A DNA stretch of 64,000 bases. Origin: Podospora pseudoanserina (Eukaryota > Ascomycota > Sordariomycetes > Sordariales > Podosporaceae). Below are positions 33,578-44,335 of this stretch, one piece after another. Location: positions 2,418,001-2,482,000 of the forward strand of contig NC_085925.1 in the NCBI RefSeq assembly GCF_035222485.1, given 5' to 3'. The translations under genes were made by a program, and so were the position numbers. The notes below the pieces were generated by a model that worked only from the letters and a program-made list of their open reading frames with translations, was not told the origin of the DNA and searched no databases. Position 1 is the stretch's first letter. Every line of letters starts with the position of its first letter.

Positions 33578-34614
33578 TCACTTTTTCCCCCTCTTCCTCT
33601 TCTGCACAACCGTGCACCACTGCCTACCATCTCCCTCCTCTTTCACCACACCACCACAACACTGACCGACAGGCCCGGCCGATAGCCTCCACTCTTCAAC
33701 CTTCTGGACCTTACAGTCCTTTTCCCCATCTGACGACGACGTCCGCCTCTTCCTCTTATCGGTGTCGCCCGCAAACGACGCTGGCGCCTGGGAGCGCCGC
33801 CAGGATTGGTCAGTCTGGCGCGGTGGTGGTGGTGGTGGTGGTGAGGGACTGGCCGCCAAACGCGCCGGTGGAGTCGACGGCGGCGTTGGCAAACCGGCGA
33901 GAGAGGGCCCAGAGGCGGTGGTGGTGGCTGTGGTCACCATGGCGTTGTTGACGTCGCGCCAGCGCTGCGGAGCCGCCTGGCGCATGTGAGCGAGGAGGTC
34001 AGAGAGGGGCTCCCTCGTCAGTTGCTTGTTCTCCTGCCCAGGCCAGGCGCTCAGGCAGGCCGCCGGCACGGCCTAGACTCTGGTTACGTCGATCCACGTC
34101 GGGAAGTTGAAGTGGATGCCGTGCTGGAGCTGGATGAAAGGCCGACTGGGATCGGGCCTTTCCGAGTTGCAGTTGGCGGCTGCGCGGAAAACCTTCTTGT
34201 CGGCTGTGAGGTAGATGGTTAGCAAGGTTGGACATGAAGATGGATATGAGGGTGATACGATGGTAGCGGGAAGGTGACAGGAAGCTGACAGGAAGGTGAC
34301 AGGAAGCTGACATGAACTGAGCACGGTATGCATGATAATGGATTGGCGATGTACTTACAATGTATCTTCCTGAGGTCTGGCCTCCCCCATGGAGCTTGCG
34401 CGGTCCCACGCGAAGAGCACCCGAACGACGAGATCAACGCAATCAGGGCCATGAACCCGTCATGCGACCGCTTCAGGAGAATGAAAGGGTGGCCAAAGCC
34501 TCCCTGATCCATCCGCGGTGTGATCTGGTTGATGTCGCTCTTGTGGATGAACTTCTCGCTCATCAACCTAACAGATTGCCCCGAGGGCATGGAGTCGATG
34601 GCGTGTGGTGCCAT
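33578..34614 (-). CDS. Unknown protein with an in-frame amber codon
   Basis: Exons 34614-34359 and 34203-33578 join (T then CC) to one frame of 293 codons, interrupted by a single TAG at 34075-34073. Before the TAG the protein reads SGQSVRLMSEKFIHKSDINQ, a GGFGHPFILLKRS block, and HGIHFNFPTWIDVTRV. After it the same frame continues AVPAACLSAWPGQENK, a short helical part and a Pro/Ser-rich basic tail with SSSDGEKD. The continuity on both sides suggests that one Tyr, Gln or similar codon became TAG, or that the base is wrong. If TAG is the true end, the protein has 128 residues. GGFGHPFILL resembles a fungal family of unknown function that I cannot name. The intron contains an 11-base minisatellite. 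Confidence 0.55.
34268..34312. repeat. 11-base minisatellite
   Basis: Four tandem copies of AGGAAGCTGAC/AGGAAGGTGAC, with alternating C and G at one position. Lies in the intron of the unknown gene. Confidence 0.9.
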
Positions 34615-35535
34615 ATCGTTTGCAAGCGATGGAATGACTGCGGTTGCATAAGAGAGAGAAATGGAAAAAAGCAAAACACCGGGGCAGAAGAAGAGTATAT
34701 GTAACTGAAGTAAGCTTAAACTTTTTCGAAACCAATGTGGGCCAGGGAATCTCTTCAAAGCCACTGCAGTGACGCGTCGTGGCCGGGACTCAACCATCGT
34801 GAGTCTGATTATGGTCGATGTGGAGAAATGGGCTGGACGCCGTGTTTCTCAATTTGTCTTTCGATGCTTTCAATGCTTGTTGGGCACGATTGTGGACTTT
34901 GTGGCAGGACTGTCCAGTGAAGTGAGATGGAGACGGTCCAGCTGACAACTTGCAAAATTATTGACTGATTTCTGGGGAAGAAGTAAAAACAGCTTCTTGG
35001 GGAAGTGAAATTGGTATAGCAACCGGGATAATTTGAATATTCCGTGTGGCGGGATCACATAAGTTTCAATCTACTGCCACCTATTGAATATTCACCGACT
35101 TCTGGTTATAGCGTAGGCTTCCGGTTTTCTTTTTGGGTTCTGAGGTGGCTCTGAATTGGAGGCCCGCTGCCCCCGACTTGATCCACACATTGTTCCAACA
35201 ACCCACCTCGAGAAGATTCTGCCTCGGTCCTGAAAGCTGATTAAGACTGAGGAAATGAAAACTGATATACATGGTGATGGGAGTTTTGGTTGTATCCTGC
35301 ACTTCACAAAACATACTACGGAATAATAAATTTCCCAGGGGCGCTTTGTCTTATAATCAGAGCTACCTAGTTCCAGATTAGCAACTGTTCTATGAGACCG
35401 ACTTCCCAATACACAAACCATTGTGTCTGCAACATAAGAATTCCAGTAACAAGTCATTATATGACAAGCACGAAGGAAACAGCAGATCAGGATTGAATCC
35501 CAACATCTAGGCTCATGATAACAAACTCGTCTCTC
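34615..35535. other. Intergenic region
   Basis: Contains the promoter of the amber-codon gene and the 3' flank of the CoA-binding gene. Moderately AT-rich after 34900. Nothing recognised. Confidence 0.5.
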
Positions 35536-36050
35536 TCACAACTTCCCCACAGCCTTCAACCCCCTCTCCCCATCAACAAGCACACACCACCCCTCCCCTC
35601 CCCAACCCCCATCCCCCGCAACCACGGCCCTAAAGTTGTTCTTCGCAAAAGCCAGCACCTCATTGTTAAAAGTGCCCGGCTGCAAAAACACACTCGGGAA
35701 GCCGAGCTCCTTTGCCTCTTTCAAACTGGCAAGGGTAACAGCAGGGGGGGTGATGAACGAAACTGAGGTCTCCTCTGGCTTCTCGATCTCTTTGAGCGAG
35801 GTGACAACGGGGTGGTCCTCACCGTCGACGGGAATGGGCTTGCCGGAGGGGTTGATGGGGGTGACGGGGAGGTTGTGGTTGAGGTACCATTTGAAGACTT
35901 GAACCGGTGTTAGTATGTGTTGATTACCTAGGGATGAGGTTGGTGATAGGTACCTTTGTACCCGTACTTCTCCTGGTTGGCACTAGCTCCCACGACGGCA
36001 TACTTGGGAGACTGGAAAAACGTCCTGAGTGTCATATCGGTGGCAGACAT
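35536..36050 (-). CDS. CoA-binding-domain (YccU-like) protein
   Basis: Two exons (36050-35954 and 35897-35536) encode 152 residues from MSATDMTLRTFFQ. The CoA-binding Rossmann signature is clear: YAVVGASANQEKYGYKVFKW, then LPVTPINPSG, the VSFITPP strand, and FPSVFLQPGTFN. The intron (57 bases) splits the Lys/Val joint. Bacterial and yeast relatives bind CoA derivatives, but their reaction is not well defined. An in-frame ATG at 36269 would add 73 residues rich in Arg, Ser and His without acidic residues, which could be a mitochondrial presequence; I prefer the shorter form because its start context (GCGACCATG-like) and family length fit. Confidence 0.85.
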
Positions 36051-37080
36051 GGTTGCGAATTGAGCTGTCTTGAGACGGGGTTTGAAGAAAGTGCGGCTGT
36101 GAGAGTGTGATGCCGTTATGAGTAGAGCACAGTTATGGCAGTTTATAGTTGTTGGAGTGTGGAGAGGAAACCAGGTGTAAGCTGGAGAATGCACTCGAAT
36201 GGATCGTGAAACTGGACGGTGAGCGAGGTTCAATCGAGAGGACAAAGAGGGAAGAAGCTGACGATGCATCTAAATGTATTTAATGCGCTTAGGTGAGAGG
36301 AAAATGACAAATCTTTGCGGCACACGCTGCAAGCCGAATCACACAATGTCAAGCAAAGAGCCGCCAAGGACCCTAAGAGATGCGGGCGACGCCGATGTTA
36401 TAGCGGTTTACGCCCCCGCAAACGGGAGGTGCTAATGCCGCTGGAGGCTGGAGCAATGACGTGCCTCGGTCTGGGAGACGAGAGGTGCCCCGCTGGCTGG
36501 TAAGGTATCAGGCAGGGACAAAGGGGTCGGACTGCTGTGCAACAGACAGCTGATGGATTGCGACCTGGAGCTAGTCGGATAAGAGATAATCCAACCAGTG
36601 AAACTCAAAGAGACAGAACTGTGCCGATGTGTGTGCTGTCACGTGCCTGGAATGAATGACATCACGTGCTATGGCTTCCCCGGTCCTCTCGTTCTGGCAC
36701 TCCTGCCAAAGATTGGTTGACCTTGCCTTGAAGGCCATCTTCGACTTCAACTTCAGGGAAACTGAGTGCCCCGTATCGATAAGAAAAGGAGGGGCAGTGC
36801 CAAGGCGTGTGGTGGGTTGTTGCTGGAGCCGTTGCCCCGTGAAACAATCAACAAGCACCGGCATGGAGGCACAGACCAAGACAGCGCAGCACGCCCATTT
36901 CAGCTGGCGGTCAAACCAAGGCCATAGAAATTGGCAACCCCCCGTCTCTGAATCCACTCTCTAGACCGCACATCAACTTCCGAATAGCTTCGTCTTGTTC
37001 TGCCCTCAGCATTCCAGCAAAGTTTCCTGCCCAGCCTTTTCCGCGCGTTCCTTTAGTTTTGCATCACACACGCAATCAAA
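36051..37080. other. Divergent promoter region
   Basis: Between the CoA-binding gene and the myosin light chain gene. Includes the possible N-terminal extension of the former (to 36269). No other gene seen. Confidence 0.5.
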
Positions 37081-37870
37081 ATGGTGAGTACATTTGCCAC
37101 GCACAGTTCGAGGATCAGGAGAGCGCCATCAAAGCAGCAGCACAGCCAATCAGCCACCACAGTCCCCCCCAAATTGTTAGCGCACCGATGCAGTACGGCG
37201 GTACGGCGGTTACCTGTACCTGGCGGGCAGTGGTGCCAACTTTAAAAGTTGGATGGTCGTCTTGTCTTTGACGGCGACGACAACGACTGACTGCTTTCTA
37301 TTTTTTTTGCGCCCAATTGCTTCTCTCTCCCGACCTCGAATCATCGCATCGCATCCTAAAAAGATGGCCACTAATCAGTTTGACTCCCCGCAGGCTTCGA
37401 CCAACTACAAGGAGGCTTTCTCTCTGTTCGACAAGCGCGGCAACGGCCGTGTCACCCTCGATAGCTTGGGCGATCTCCTGCGCGCCTGCGGCCAGAACCC
37501 AACCCTTGCCGAGATCCAGGAGCTCGAGAAGAACGTTGGCGGTGATTGTGAGCAGATGAACATGGAAGTGCACAAGGCACAGTGACTGACAGACGACTCC
37601 AATATAGTCGACTTTGAGACCTTCCAGCGCATTCTGAACCGACCGGGCGGCTTCCGTGACCCTGGCGAGCCCGACGAGTACTGCCGCGGCTTCCAAGTAT
37701 TCGACAAAGACATGACGGGTTTTATCGGCGTGGGCCAGCTCAAGTACATCCTGACGAACCTGGGCGAGAAGATGACCGAGGAGGAGGTGGACGAGCTGCT
37801 CAAGGCGGTGGACACCAGCAACGGGCAGGTCAACTACACGGAGCTCGTCCGCACCATTCTTGCCAACTAG
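37081..37870 (+). CDS. cdc4: Myosin essential light chain (Cdc4-type EF-hand protein)
   Basis: The protein reads YKEAFSLFDKRGNGRVTLDS, LGDLLRACGQNPTLAEI, FETFQRILNRPGGF, GFQVFDKDMTGFIGVGQLKY and ends VRTILAN, almost block for block like fission yeast Cdc4 (141 residues). It binds the IQ motifs of type II and V myosins in the contractile ring. I favour a start at 37081, where exon 1 is only the ATG (context ATCAAAATGG), followed by introns 37084-37393 and 37548-37607; this gives 139 residues beginning MASTNYKEAF. The acceptor CCCCGCAG with branch site CACTAAT supports this. The alternative start at 37364 adds MATNQFDSPQ and needs no first intron. EF-hand loops are degenerate, as usual for this family. 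Confidence 0.9.
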
Positions 37871-38895
37871 AGGGAGGTGAAGCTACCGGACGTATGGGGG
37901 TCTGCAGTATGACAGACATGTTTTCATTTTGGGGGCACTTGCATCGATTAAGAGGCGGGCCAGGCGTTGGAGTACTTTTGTGGCGATCTATCATGTATCG
38001 ATTCTGGGCAGCTGGATGAGGCTCTGTTGTGCCCTTTTGGTTTGGGATAGTAATAGAGACTTGTTGGCAACATTTGATGAGACTGCGCTGGTGGCTGTGA
38101 CTTGATGGATGGATGTGGATTCGAGCAGGTTCCAGCAGGGATATGGCTTTTCAGTCCCGGACATGGATACATGCAGTCTTCACTTCCCAACTCTGTTTCC
38201 AAATGTCTTCGCGAATACTGGGCTCTCAATGCCCTCAAAACTCCAAGTCCCGTGTCGACAACCCTGTATATGTCCCTTACGCCGACATCGACAGCAGGGG
38301 TAGATCGCCAGATGCACGGACCCCTGTCGGGCCTGGTCCTAGCTCAAACATAGCATGCCGGACCTCGATTACCGAACATCATCGTTCGAGCTGCAGCAAG
38401 TGAAGACAACACTTGACGACGGATGCCAGTGCCGCTCGGCCTCCTCCCTCGGACCACGTAGCTCACGATTGAACTTCTGTTAAGCACACCGCTCCCCCGC
38501 CTCTCGTCACCCGTCACCCCGTAGCACCTTGTTCTCTATCCCTCTCACAAACCCCGCAGTTGGGTTCCCTTATTGACATCTGTCTCCGTGCGTACAGTGC
38601 AGTTGTCAACCTGGCGCCCAACATTCCCTCCGCACGGCAGGCCGTCTTCCTGCTTCTCTTTTCCCTTCTCCTCTTCTCCACCGTCACCGTCATCCTGGCC
38701 GCGCCACGGTACGCCCCCCGCATTTCTGCGCTGTTCACGCAGTTACGGTACAGCCGGCCCCACCATTTCAAAGGTCAAGCTCCTCTCGGTCACGTCTTCA
38801 ATGTGGTTACTGCTGCCACCACTACCTCCGCACGTCTAGCTACACTGTCGTACTCAACCCTAGGCTCCTTCTACACACACGCACCCGACGTCAAC
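37871..38895. other. Intergenic region with an in-frame open extension of the next gene
   Basis: The first half is the 3' flank of the light chain gene. From 38473 the peptidase frame is open without an ATG, and a CGCAG acceptor sits at 38555-38559. See the findings for the possible upstream exon. Confidence 0.5.
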
Positions 38896-41117
38896 ATGGC
38901 CAAATACGCCAACCCTCCCCAGGACCCCCCGCTGTTCACCGGCACCAAGGACTCCATCGTCGCCGACTCCAAGGCTCTCTGCGACAACACACGCTCCCTG
39001 CTCGACAAGCTCGTTGCTGAGATCAAGCCGAACGACGCTGCCACCTTCGAGTCCGTCCTCCGCCCCCAGATCGAAGACGAGAACCAGAGCTCGCTATCGG
39101 CTCGCATCCTTGGCTTCTACCAGTATGTCAGCGCTGATGCCGCCCTGCGCGATGCCAGCACCGAGGCCGAGAAGATTATGGACGAGTTCGGCATCGAGGT
39201 CAGCATGCGTGAGGACGTCTTCAAGCTTGTCGATGCCGTCTACAAGAACAGCGGGCTTGCTGAGAGCAAGGAAAAGGACAAGGACCGTCTGATCACCGAA
39301 GAGCTGGCCAAGAGCACCGGTCTGGAGAGCGTTGAGAGCGCCAGACTGTTGGAGAAGGAACACAAGAGCTACATCAAGAATGGCCTCGGTCTTCCCGAGG
39401 GTGAGAAGAGGGACCGCTTCAAGGAGATCAAGAAGAAGCTTAGCCAAATCAGCATTGCCTTCCAGAAGAACCTCAACGAGGAGAATGGCGGCCTCTGGTT
39501 CACCCTAGAGGAGCTCGATGGCGTTCCGCAGGATGTCTTGGACGGCCTGGAGAAGGGCACCGGCGAGAACGAAGGCAAGCTACGTCTCTCCTTCAAGTAC
39601 CCCGACCTCTTCCCCACCCTCAAGTTTGCCAAGAACCCCGAAACTCGCCGCAAGGTGTTCATCGCGAACGAAAACAAGTGCAACGACAATGTAGAGCTGT
39701 TCCGTGAGGCTATCGAGCTTCGTGACGAGGCCGCTCGTCTGCTCGGTTACCCTGACCACGCCACCTTCCGCATTGAGGACAAGATGGCCAAGACGACCAA
39801 GACTGTTCTTGACTTCTTGAACGATCTCAAGGAGCGTCTCGGCCCCGGTGGTCTCAAGGAAATCGAACACCTCAAGGAGCTGAAGAAGAAGGACCACGAG
39901 GAGCGCGGTCTTCCGTACGATGGCAACTACTATCTCTGGGATCACCGTTACTACGACCGCCTGATGATTGAGAAGGAGTACAGCATTGATGAGAATGCGA
40001 TTGCTGAGTACTTCCCAATCACCTCCACCATCGAGGGCATGCTCAAGATCTTTGAGACGCTCTTTGGCCTCGTTTTCAACCAGTTGACTCCCGAGGACCG
40101 CGCGCGTATCTCGCCTACCGGGAAGGCTGAGGATATCGCGTGGCATGAGGATGTTATCATCTTTAGCGTATGGGACGACAAGTCGGAGGGTGAAGGGTTC
40201 GTCGGGTACCTGTACCTGGATCTCCATCCCCGTCAAGGCAAGTATGGCCACGCCGCCAACTTCAACCTGCAGCCTGGCTTCATCCAGGCCAACGGTTCAA
40301 GACGCTACCCCGCCACCGCCTTGGTATGCAACTTCTCCAAGCCCACCAAGGAGAAGCCTTCTCTCCTCAAGCACGACGAGGTTGTCACCCTCTTCCACGA
40401 GCTGGGTCACGGTATCCATGACCTTGTCGGCCGCACTCAGTATGCTCGCTACCATGGCACTTCCACGGTTCGAGACTTTGTGGAAGCCCCCAGTCAGATG
40501 CTGGAGAACTGGTGCTGGACCCCCAGTCAGCTCAAGAGCCTGAGCAAACACTACAAGACGGGCGAGTCGATTCCCGACGATCTTATCGAGAAGCTCATCT
40601 CGACCAAGCACGTCAACGATGCTCTCTTCAACCTGAGACAGCTGCACTTTGGCCTGTTCGACATGACAGTTCACACACCCAAGTCGCACGAGGAGCTCAA
40701 GAAGCTGGACATCAGCAAACTGTACAATGACCTCCGGGCCGACATTTCCAAGATCAAGGGGCCCGAGGAGCAGGGTGAGGCCAGGTAAGTTTTTTTTTTA
40801 TTGTCAAGGGCTCGAGTCAGTTTTCAATGCTAACTGTTGTTTGTAGCAACTGGGGTAATGGCCAGGCGACGTTTGGGCACTTGATTGGGGGTTATGATGC
40901 GGGCTATTATGGTTATTTGAGCTCGCAGGTGTATTCGACTGACATGTTTTATACCAAGTTCAAGAAGGACCCGATGAACGGGGTGGAGGGGAGGAGGTAC
41001 AGGCATACGGTGCTGGCTAAGGGAGGGTCCAGGGATGAGATGGTTTCGTTGGAGGAGTTTCTTGGGCGGAAGCCGAGTTCGGAGGCTTTTTACAAGGAGT
41101 TGGGGTTGGAGGGTTGA
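38896..41117 (+). CDS. prd1: Saccharolysin-type M3 metallopeptidase (oligopeptidase)
   Basis: Two exons (38896-40784 and 40847-41117) encode 719 residues, matching yeast Prd1 (712). The start reads AACATGGCC and the protein opens with PPQDPPLFTGTKDSIVADSK as in the family. The zinc site HELGHGIHDL (HExxH) is near residue 502, with the third ligand in DFVEAPSQMLENW. FxxxNWGNGQATFGHLIGGYDAGYYGY spans the intron joint and gives the substrate-closing Tyr/His region. These enzymes cut short peptides up to about 20 residues in cytosol or the mitochondrial intermembrane space. Codon use in exon 1 is strongly biased to C- and G-ending optimal codons, suggesting high expression. The frame remains open upstream, so an alternative N-terminus is possible. 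Confidence 0.93.
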
Positions 41118-41933
41118 GGGGTGGCCGCTTTTCTTTTGTGTTTTGGGCTGGAGTACTTTGCTAGCTATCGTTATCAGGAACAATGTTGCCAGTGTGTATC
41201 GTTCTCGAATGAAAAGAATTTTGGACTGGTAGATGAGGTGGCAGTTGTGCTGGGGTGAGGAGGCTGAAAAAAAGGCTTGTTTCGAGTTTGCCACTTCCGT
41301 TTGGGTCATCTGAACTTTTGTACATTACGCCTCGGCCCGCTTTCTAGTGTCTCCGAAGGGAAGTCCCGTCCCTCCATGTTGGACTACAAACGACTGCCGA
41401 GATCATCTAGATGTTTGTAACTACCGCGAGTCATCACGTAGCAGTATTGGAGATACTTGCGCTTCCTCATTTCCGAAGTCCGGTTCTGGTTCTGGAAGCT
41501 GCGGGTGAAGGATGAAAGGGGGAGAGGCTGGCTCACCGACAACGGCGGTGGGGGGGAGGTGGGTTTGGGCTGGGGATCCTGACTTGGACGGATTAGGAAG
41601 GTGAGGTATAGGATCAGCTCTTGAAGGGGCGGGTTGCCGGTGGAGGTGAGTCGTCGGTGACGGATTTGGCTGCCGGTTGAGTAATGGGGAGAGCTTCCGT
41701 TTGGCCGTCGGCAGTTGGAGGGGGTTGTTGTGCTGGGTGCTTTCCTGAGGTATCTGCTAGCTGGTGAGGCTGTTGGTCAGGCTGGTTGTGTACGGAGTAC
41801 AATTCAACAGGAAAGGACTCAACTGACCCGTTAGGAGGAGGAGACGAAAAGGGGGTGACCAGGAGGTTTTGCAACATGGCGCAAAAAACAATGTAGGGTG
41901 AGGGTGGGAAGTGAGAAAATAGTAAACCACGAA
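41118..41933. other. Intergenic region before the tRNA
   Basis: 3' flank of the peptidase gene and a G-rich stretch. An 87-codon Pro/Gln-rich frame on the minus strand (41877-41614) is not convincing. Confidence 0.4.
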
Positions 41934-42027
41934 GCCCGATTAGCTCAGCTGGTTAGAGCGTCGTACTAATACTGGAGACAGTATGTAGTCAATGCGAAGG
42001 TCAACAGTTCAATCCTGTTATTGGGCA
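41934..42027 (+). tRNA. tRNA-Ile (anticodon AAU) with intron
   Basis: The acceptor stem GCCCGAT pairs with ATTGGGC (one G-U pair). The D arm contains GCTCAGCTGGTTAGAGC. The anticodon stem TCGTA pairs with TGCGA across the intron. The loop CTAATA-A gives anticodon AAT. A 20-base intron lies at 41972-41991 after position 37, the canonical place. The T arm is AACAG-TTCAATC-CTGTT. A and B boxes for RNA polymerase III are intact, and no CCA is encoded, as expected for a nuclear gene. Confidence 0.95.
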
Positions 42028-42907
42028 TCTATCTTTTCCTTTCCTATCTTCTTTTTCTTCTTTTTCTTATTGTCCATTTCTTTGCTCTCGTGGGTGTGAC
42101 CTCCTGATGGTTTATGTATGGCTTGGTGGTTGTGATGAATGGCTATGTGACTATTGAAATTTTGGTGTGTAGATTTAATCAAGATTAATTAATGCTAAAA
42201 AAGCAAAGAAAAAACTATACATACATAAACACAGTGTGAGTCAAGATGTAAATTCCAAAGGTCCTGATGGAGCATGAAGGGTGTAAGTAAGACTTGAGCT
42301 TTGTTTAACCCAAAATGAAGTTGGGCTTGGATAAGCTTGGGTGAATAGTTCCCCTTATTTTCCAATGTGGGGAGTGGGCTGCTTTGTCAGAGGGAAGATG
42401 GTATTTTTGGACAGGCAGATTCTATTAAATAGCGAAATGTGATATTTTGGGATATCGATTTCTTGGGGTAGATTTAGTAGTGTGGTGGTTGTGCGAGGCG
42501 CTGAAAGAACAATCAGAAATGGCTACAAAACAATCACAACCAAAGACATCAAGATTGACACATATCAGGTATCATTACTCCCCTACATCTACTTTAAAAA
42601 CTCATTGGTATCCAGTCGCGCGCAACAAAAGCAACGCTTGATAACACAAAAGAAATACCCCCTTCCCACAAGAGAAGAACAAGAAAAACGCCGCTTCCGA
42701 CCCAAAGCCCAACACTAAGAAAAATGCCCACCATAAACCCCTCCAATGACCATGCCCATGCCCGATCCTTTTTGGCCATGAAACCCTCATGAATACTCCA
42801 AAGACATTACCAGTTATGAGTTATGAAGGAAATGTTTGATGTTGTAAAAGGAAAATGCCAAAAACTCCGAACCGATTTCCCCCCCAAACACCGTTGAAAT
42901 GCTCAGC
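42028..42907. other. AT-rich intergenic region
   Basis: Between the tRNA and the 3' end of the Mtr-like permease. Clearly more AT-rich than the coding surroundings (for example 42160-42240). No coding family features; the short frames at 42447-42790 look random. Confidence 0.5.
42034..42037 (+). terminator. RNA polymerase III terminator
   Basis: TTTT seven bases after the tRNA end, followed by more T-rich text. Confidence 0.7.
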
Positions 42908-44335
42908 TCAGGTGAGTGGAGCGCAGCCGAAAGAAGTACCAACGGCACCCGTCTCGTAGCGGATTGTGATGTCCTTGACAGCCGAGTAGGTGCCGAGCCC
43001 GAGAATGACCATGCCCACAACGAAAGCCACCACGTTGAGCGCACCCAGCATGATGTTCCATGGCGTCCACTTGCCCTCCTTGATGAACATGAACCACATG
43101 ATGGCCGGGAAGTAGAATGTGAAGCCGGACAGGAAGATGGCAGCGCAGATGGCCAACAGGGGCGAGAAGAAGGGAATGGCCTCGGCAACGACAAAGGCGA
43201 CGATTGTGATGGCGGCATCGACACCAATCCAGGTGATCCAACCCATGGGGGTGTTGACGTAGCGGATAACCGAGTCCTTGAACCATTTGCCATGGATGTA
43301 ACGGGCGCAGACAACGGTGTTGATGCTGCCAGAGATGTAGATGACGGGCAGGGCGACACCAAAGGCAACCTTGGACATGGTGGGGCCAGCCGAGAGGAGA
43401 GCAGGGGCCTGGACATCGTGACCAACAAAGGCGAACACGAGGGCGCCGGTGATGGTGTAGAGGAAGATCTCGAAGATGCCGAGAGAGAAGATGGCGCGGG
43501 GATAGTCGGCTGGAGTGTGCATCTCGTCCATGAAGCTGAACTGGCAAAGTGAGTAGCTGTATGCGAACACAATGTTGGTGACCGCAATGAAGCCCTCGTG
43601 CAGCGTCAAGCCCTCCTTGGGGTAGGCAGACCAGCTGACAGCAGCCAGACCGCCGTCAGCGTTGGCCGACTGGATGCCGGTCGCGAAGATAGTGACACCG
43701 ATGGCACCAATGATGGAGACGAAATCGACGTATCCAAGAATGGCCATTTCGGAGAAGGTGGGCGGGATGGCCAGGAGGAACAGGAGAATGCCCGAGACGA
43801 CGGCAAAGACGACAGTGCAGGCGCCATTGTTGGTCAGGTTGCCAAACATGATAGCTCCCGTCAAAACGTGGGAGGCGGTGGTGAAGGTGAGCTGCAGGAC
43901 GAACATGAACGTCATGATAATGTACCCCCACTTGCCAAACATCATTCTGCCGGCGTCGGTGTAGTGGGCGATGTGGGGGTACTTGACCTTGACCTGACCG
44001 ACGACATAACTGCAGTACATGGCCAAAAGACCCATGCTGACAGAAATGATAACGCCGAGGATCATGCCCAGTGATGCGAAGGCGGCCGGAAGACTGAGAC
44101 TGCCCAGGGCGACGGCAGTCACGATGAGCACAACCGTCAGGCGTTTCCATCCAAGCTGGTGGAAAGCGGCCTCACCCTCTGCCAGCTTCTGTCTCTCAAA
44201 GTCGTAGTCGGCGGCGCCCCTGTTGGCGCGGACGTCACCCTCCATGGAAGAGGCATGGCCGGAGCCGGTTCTTTCGATACCGGCCTTCTCCTTCTCGGTA
44301 AGGCTCACGCCCGTGCTTGGAGTGATTTCCGTCAT
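42908..44335 (-). CDS. mtr: Neutral amino acid permease, Mtr-like (AAAP family)
   Basis: One exon, 475 residues, close to Neurospora Mtr. After a soluble N-terminus (about 75 residues, starting MTEITPSTGVSLTEKEKAG), about 11 hydrophobic segments follow, including GSLSLPAAFASLGMILGV, the family's start of the transport domain, and AYSYSLCQFSFMDEMHTPAD. The end GTYSAVKDITIRYETGAVGT is also family-like. It should carry neutral aliphatic and aromatic amino acids with protons at the plasma membrane. Codon bias is strong, so expression is probably high. In-frame sequence upstream to 44590 starts without a good ATG and is left out. No intron is visible, although the family often has one. Confidence 0.9.
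   Translation of the reverse strand: MTEITPSTGVSLTEKEKAGIERTGSGHASSMEGDVRANRGAADYDFERQKLAEGEAAFHQLGWKRLTVVLIVTAVALGSLSLPAAFASLGMILGVIISVSMGLLAMYCSYVVGQVKVKYPHIAHYTDAGRMMFGKWGYIIMTFMFVLQLTFTTASHVLTGAIMFGNLTNNGACTVVFAVVSGILLFLLAIPPTFSEMAILGYVDFVSIIGAIGVTIFATGIQSANADGGLAAVSWSAYPKEGLTLHEGFIAVTNIVFAYSYSLCQFSFMDEMHTPADYPRAIFSLGIFEIFLYTITGALVFAFVGHDVQAPALLSAGPTMSKVAFGVALPVIYISGSINTVVCARYIHGKWFKDSVIRYVNTPMGWITWIGVDAAITIVAFVVAEAIPFFSPLLAICAAIFLSGFTFYFPAIMWFMFIKEGKWTPWNIMLGALNVVAFVVGMVILGLGTYSAVKDITIRYETGAVGTSFGCAPLT

Noticed and set aside
41614-41877. 87-codon Pro/Gln-rich frame on the minus strand
   Set aside because: Starts with ATG but has no family features, no splice partner and lies in skewed low-complexity DNA.
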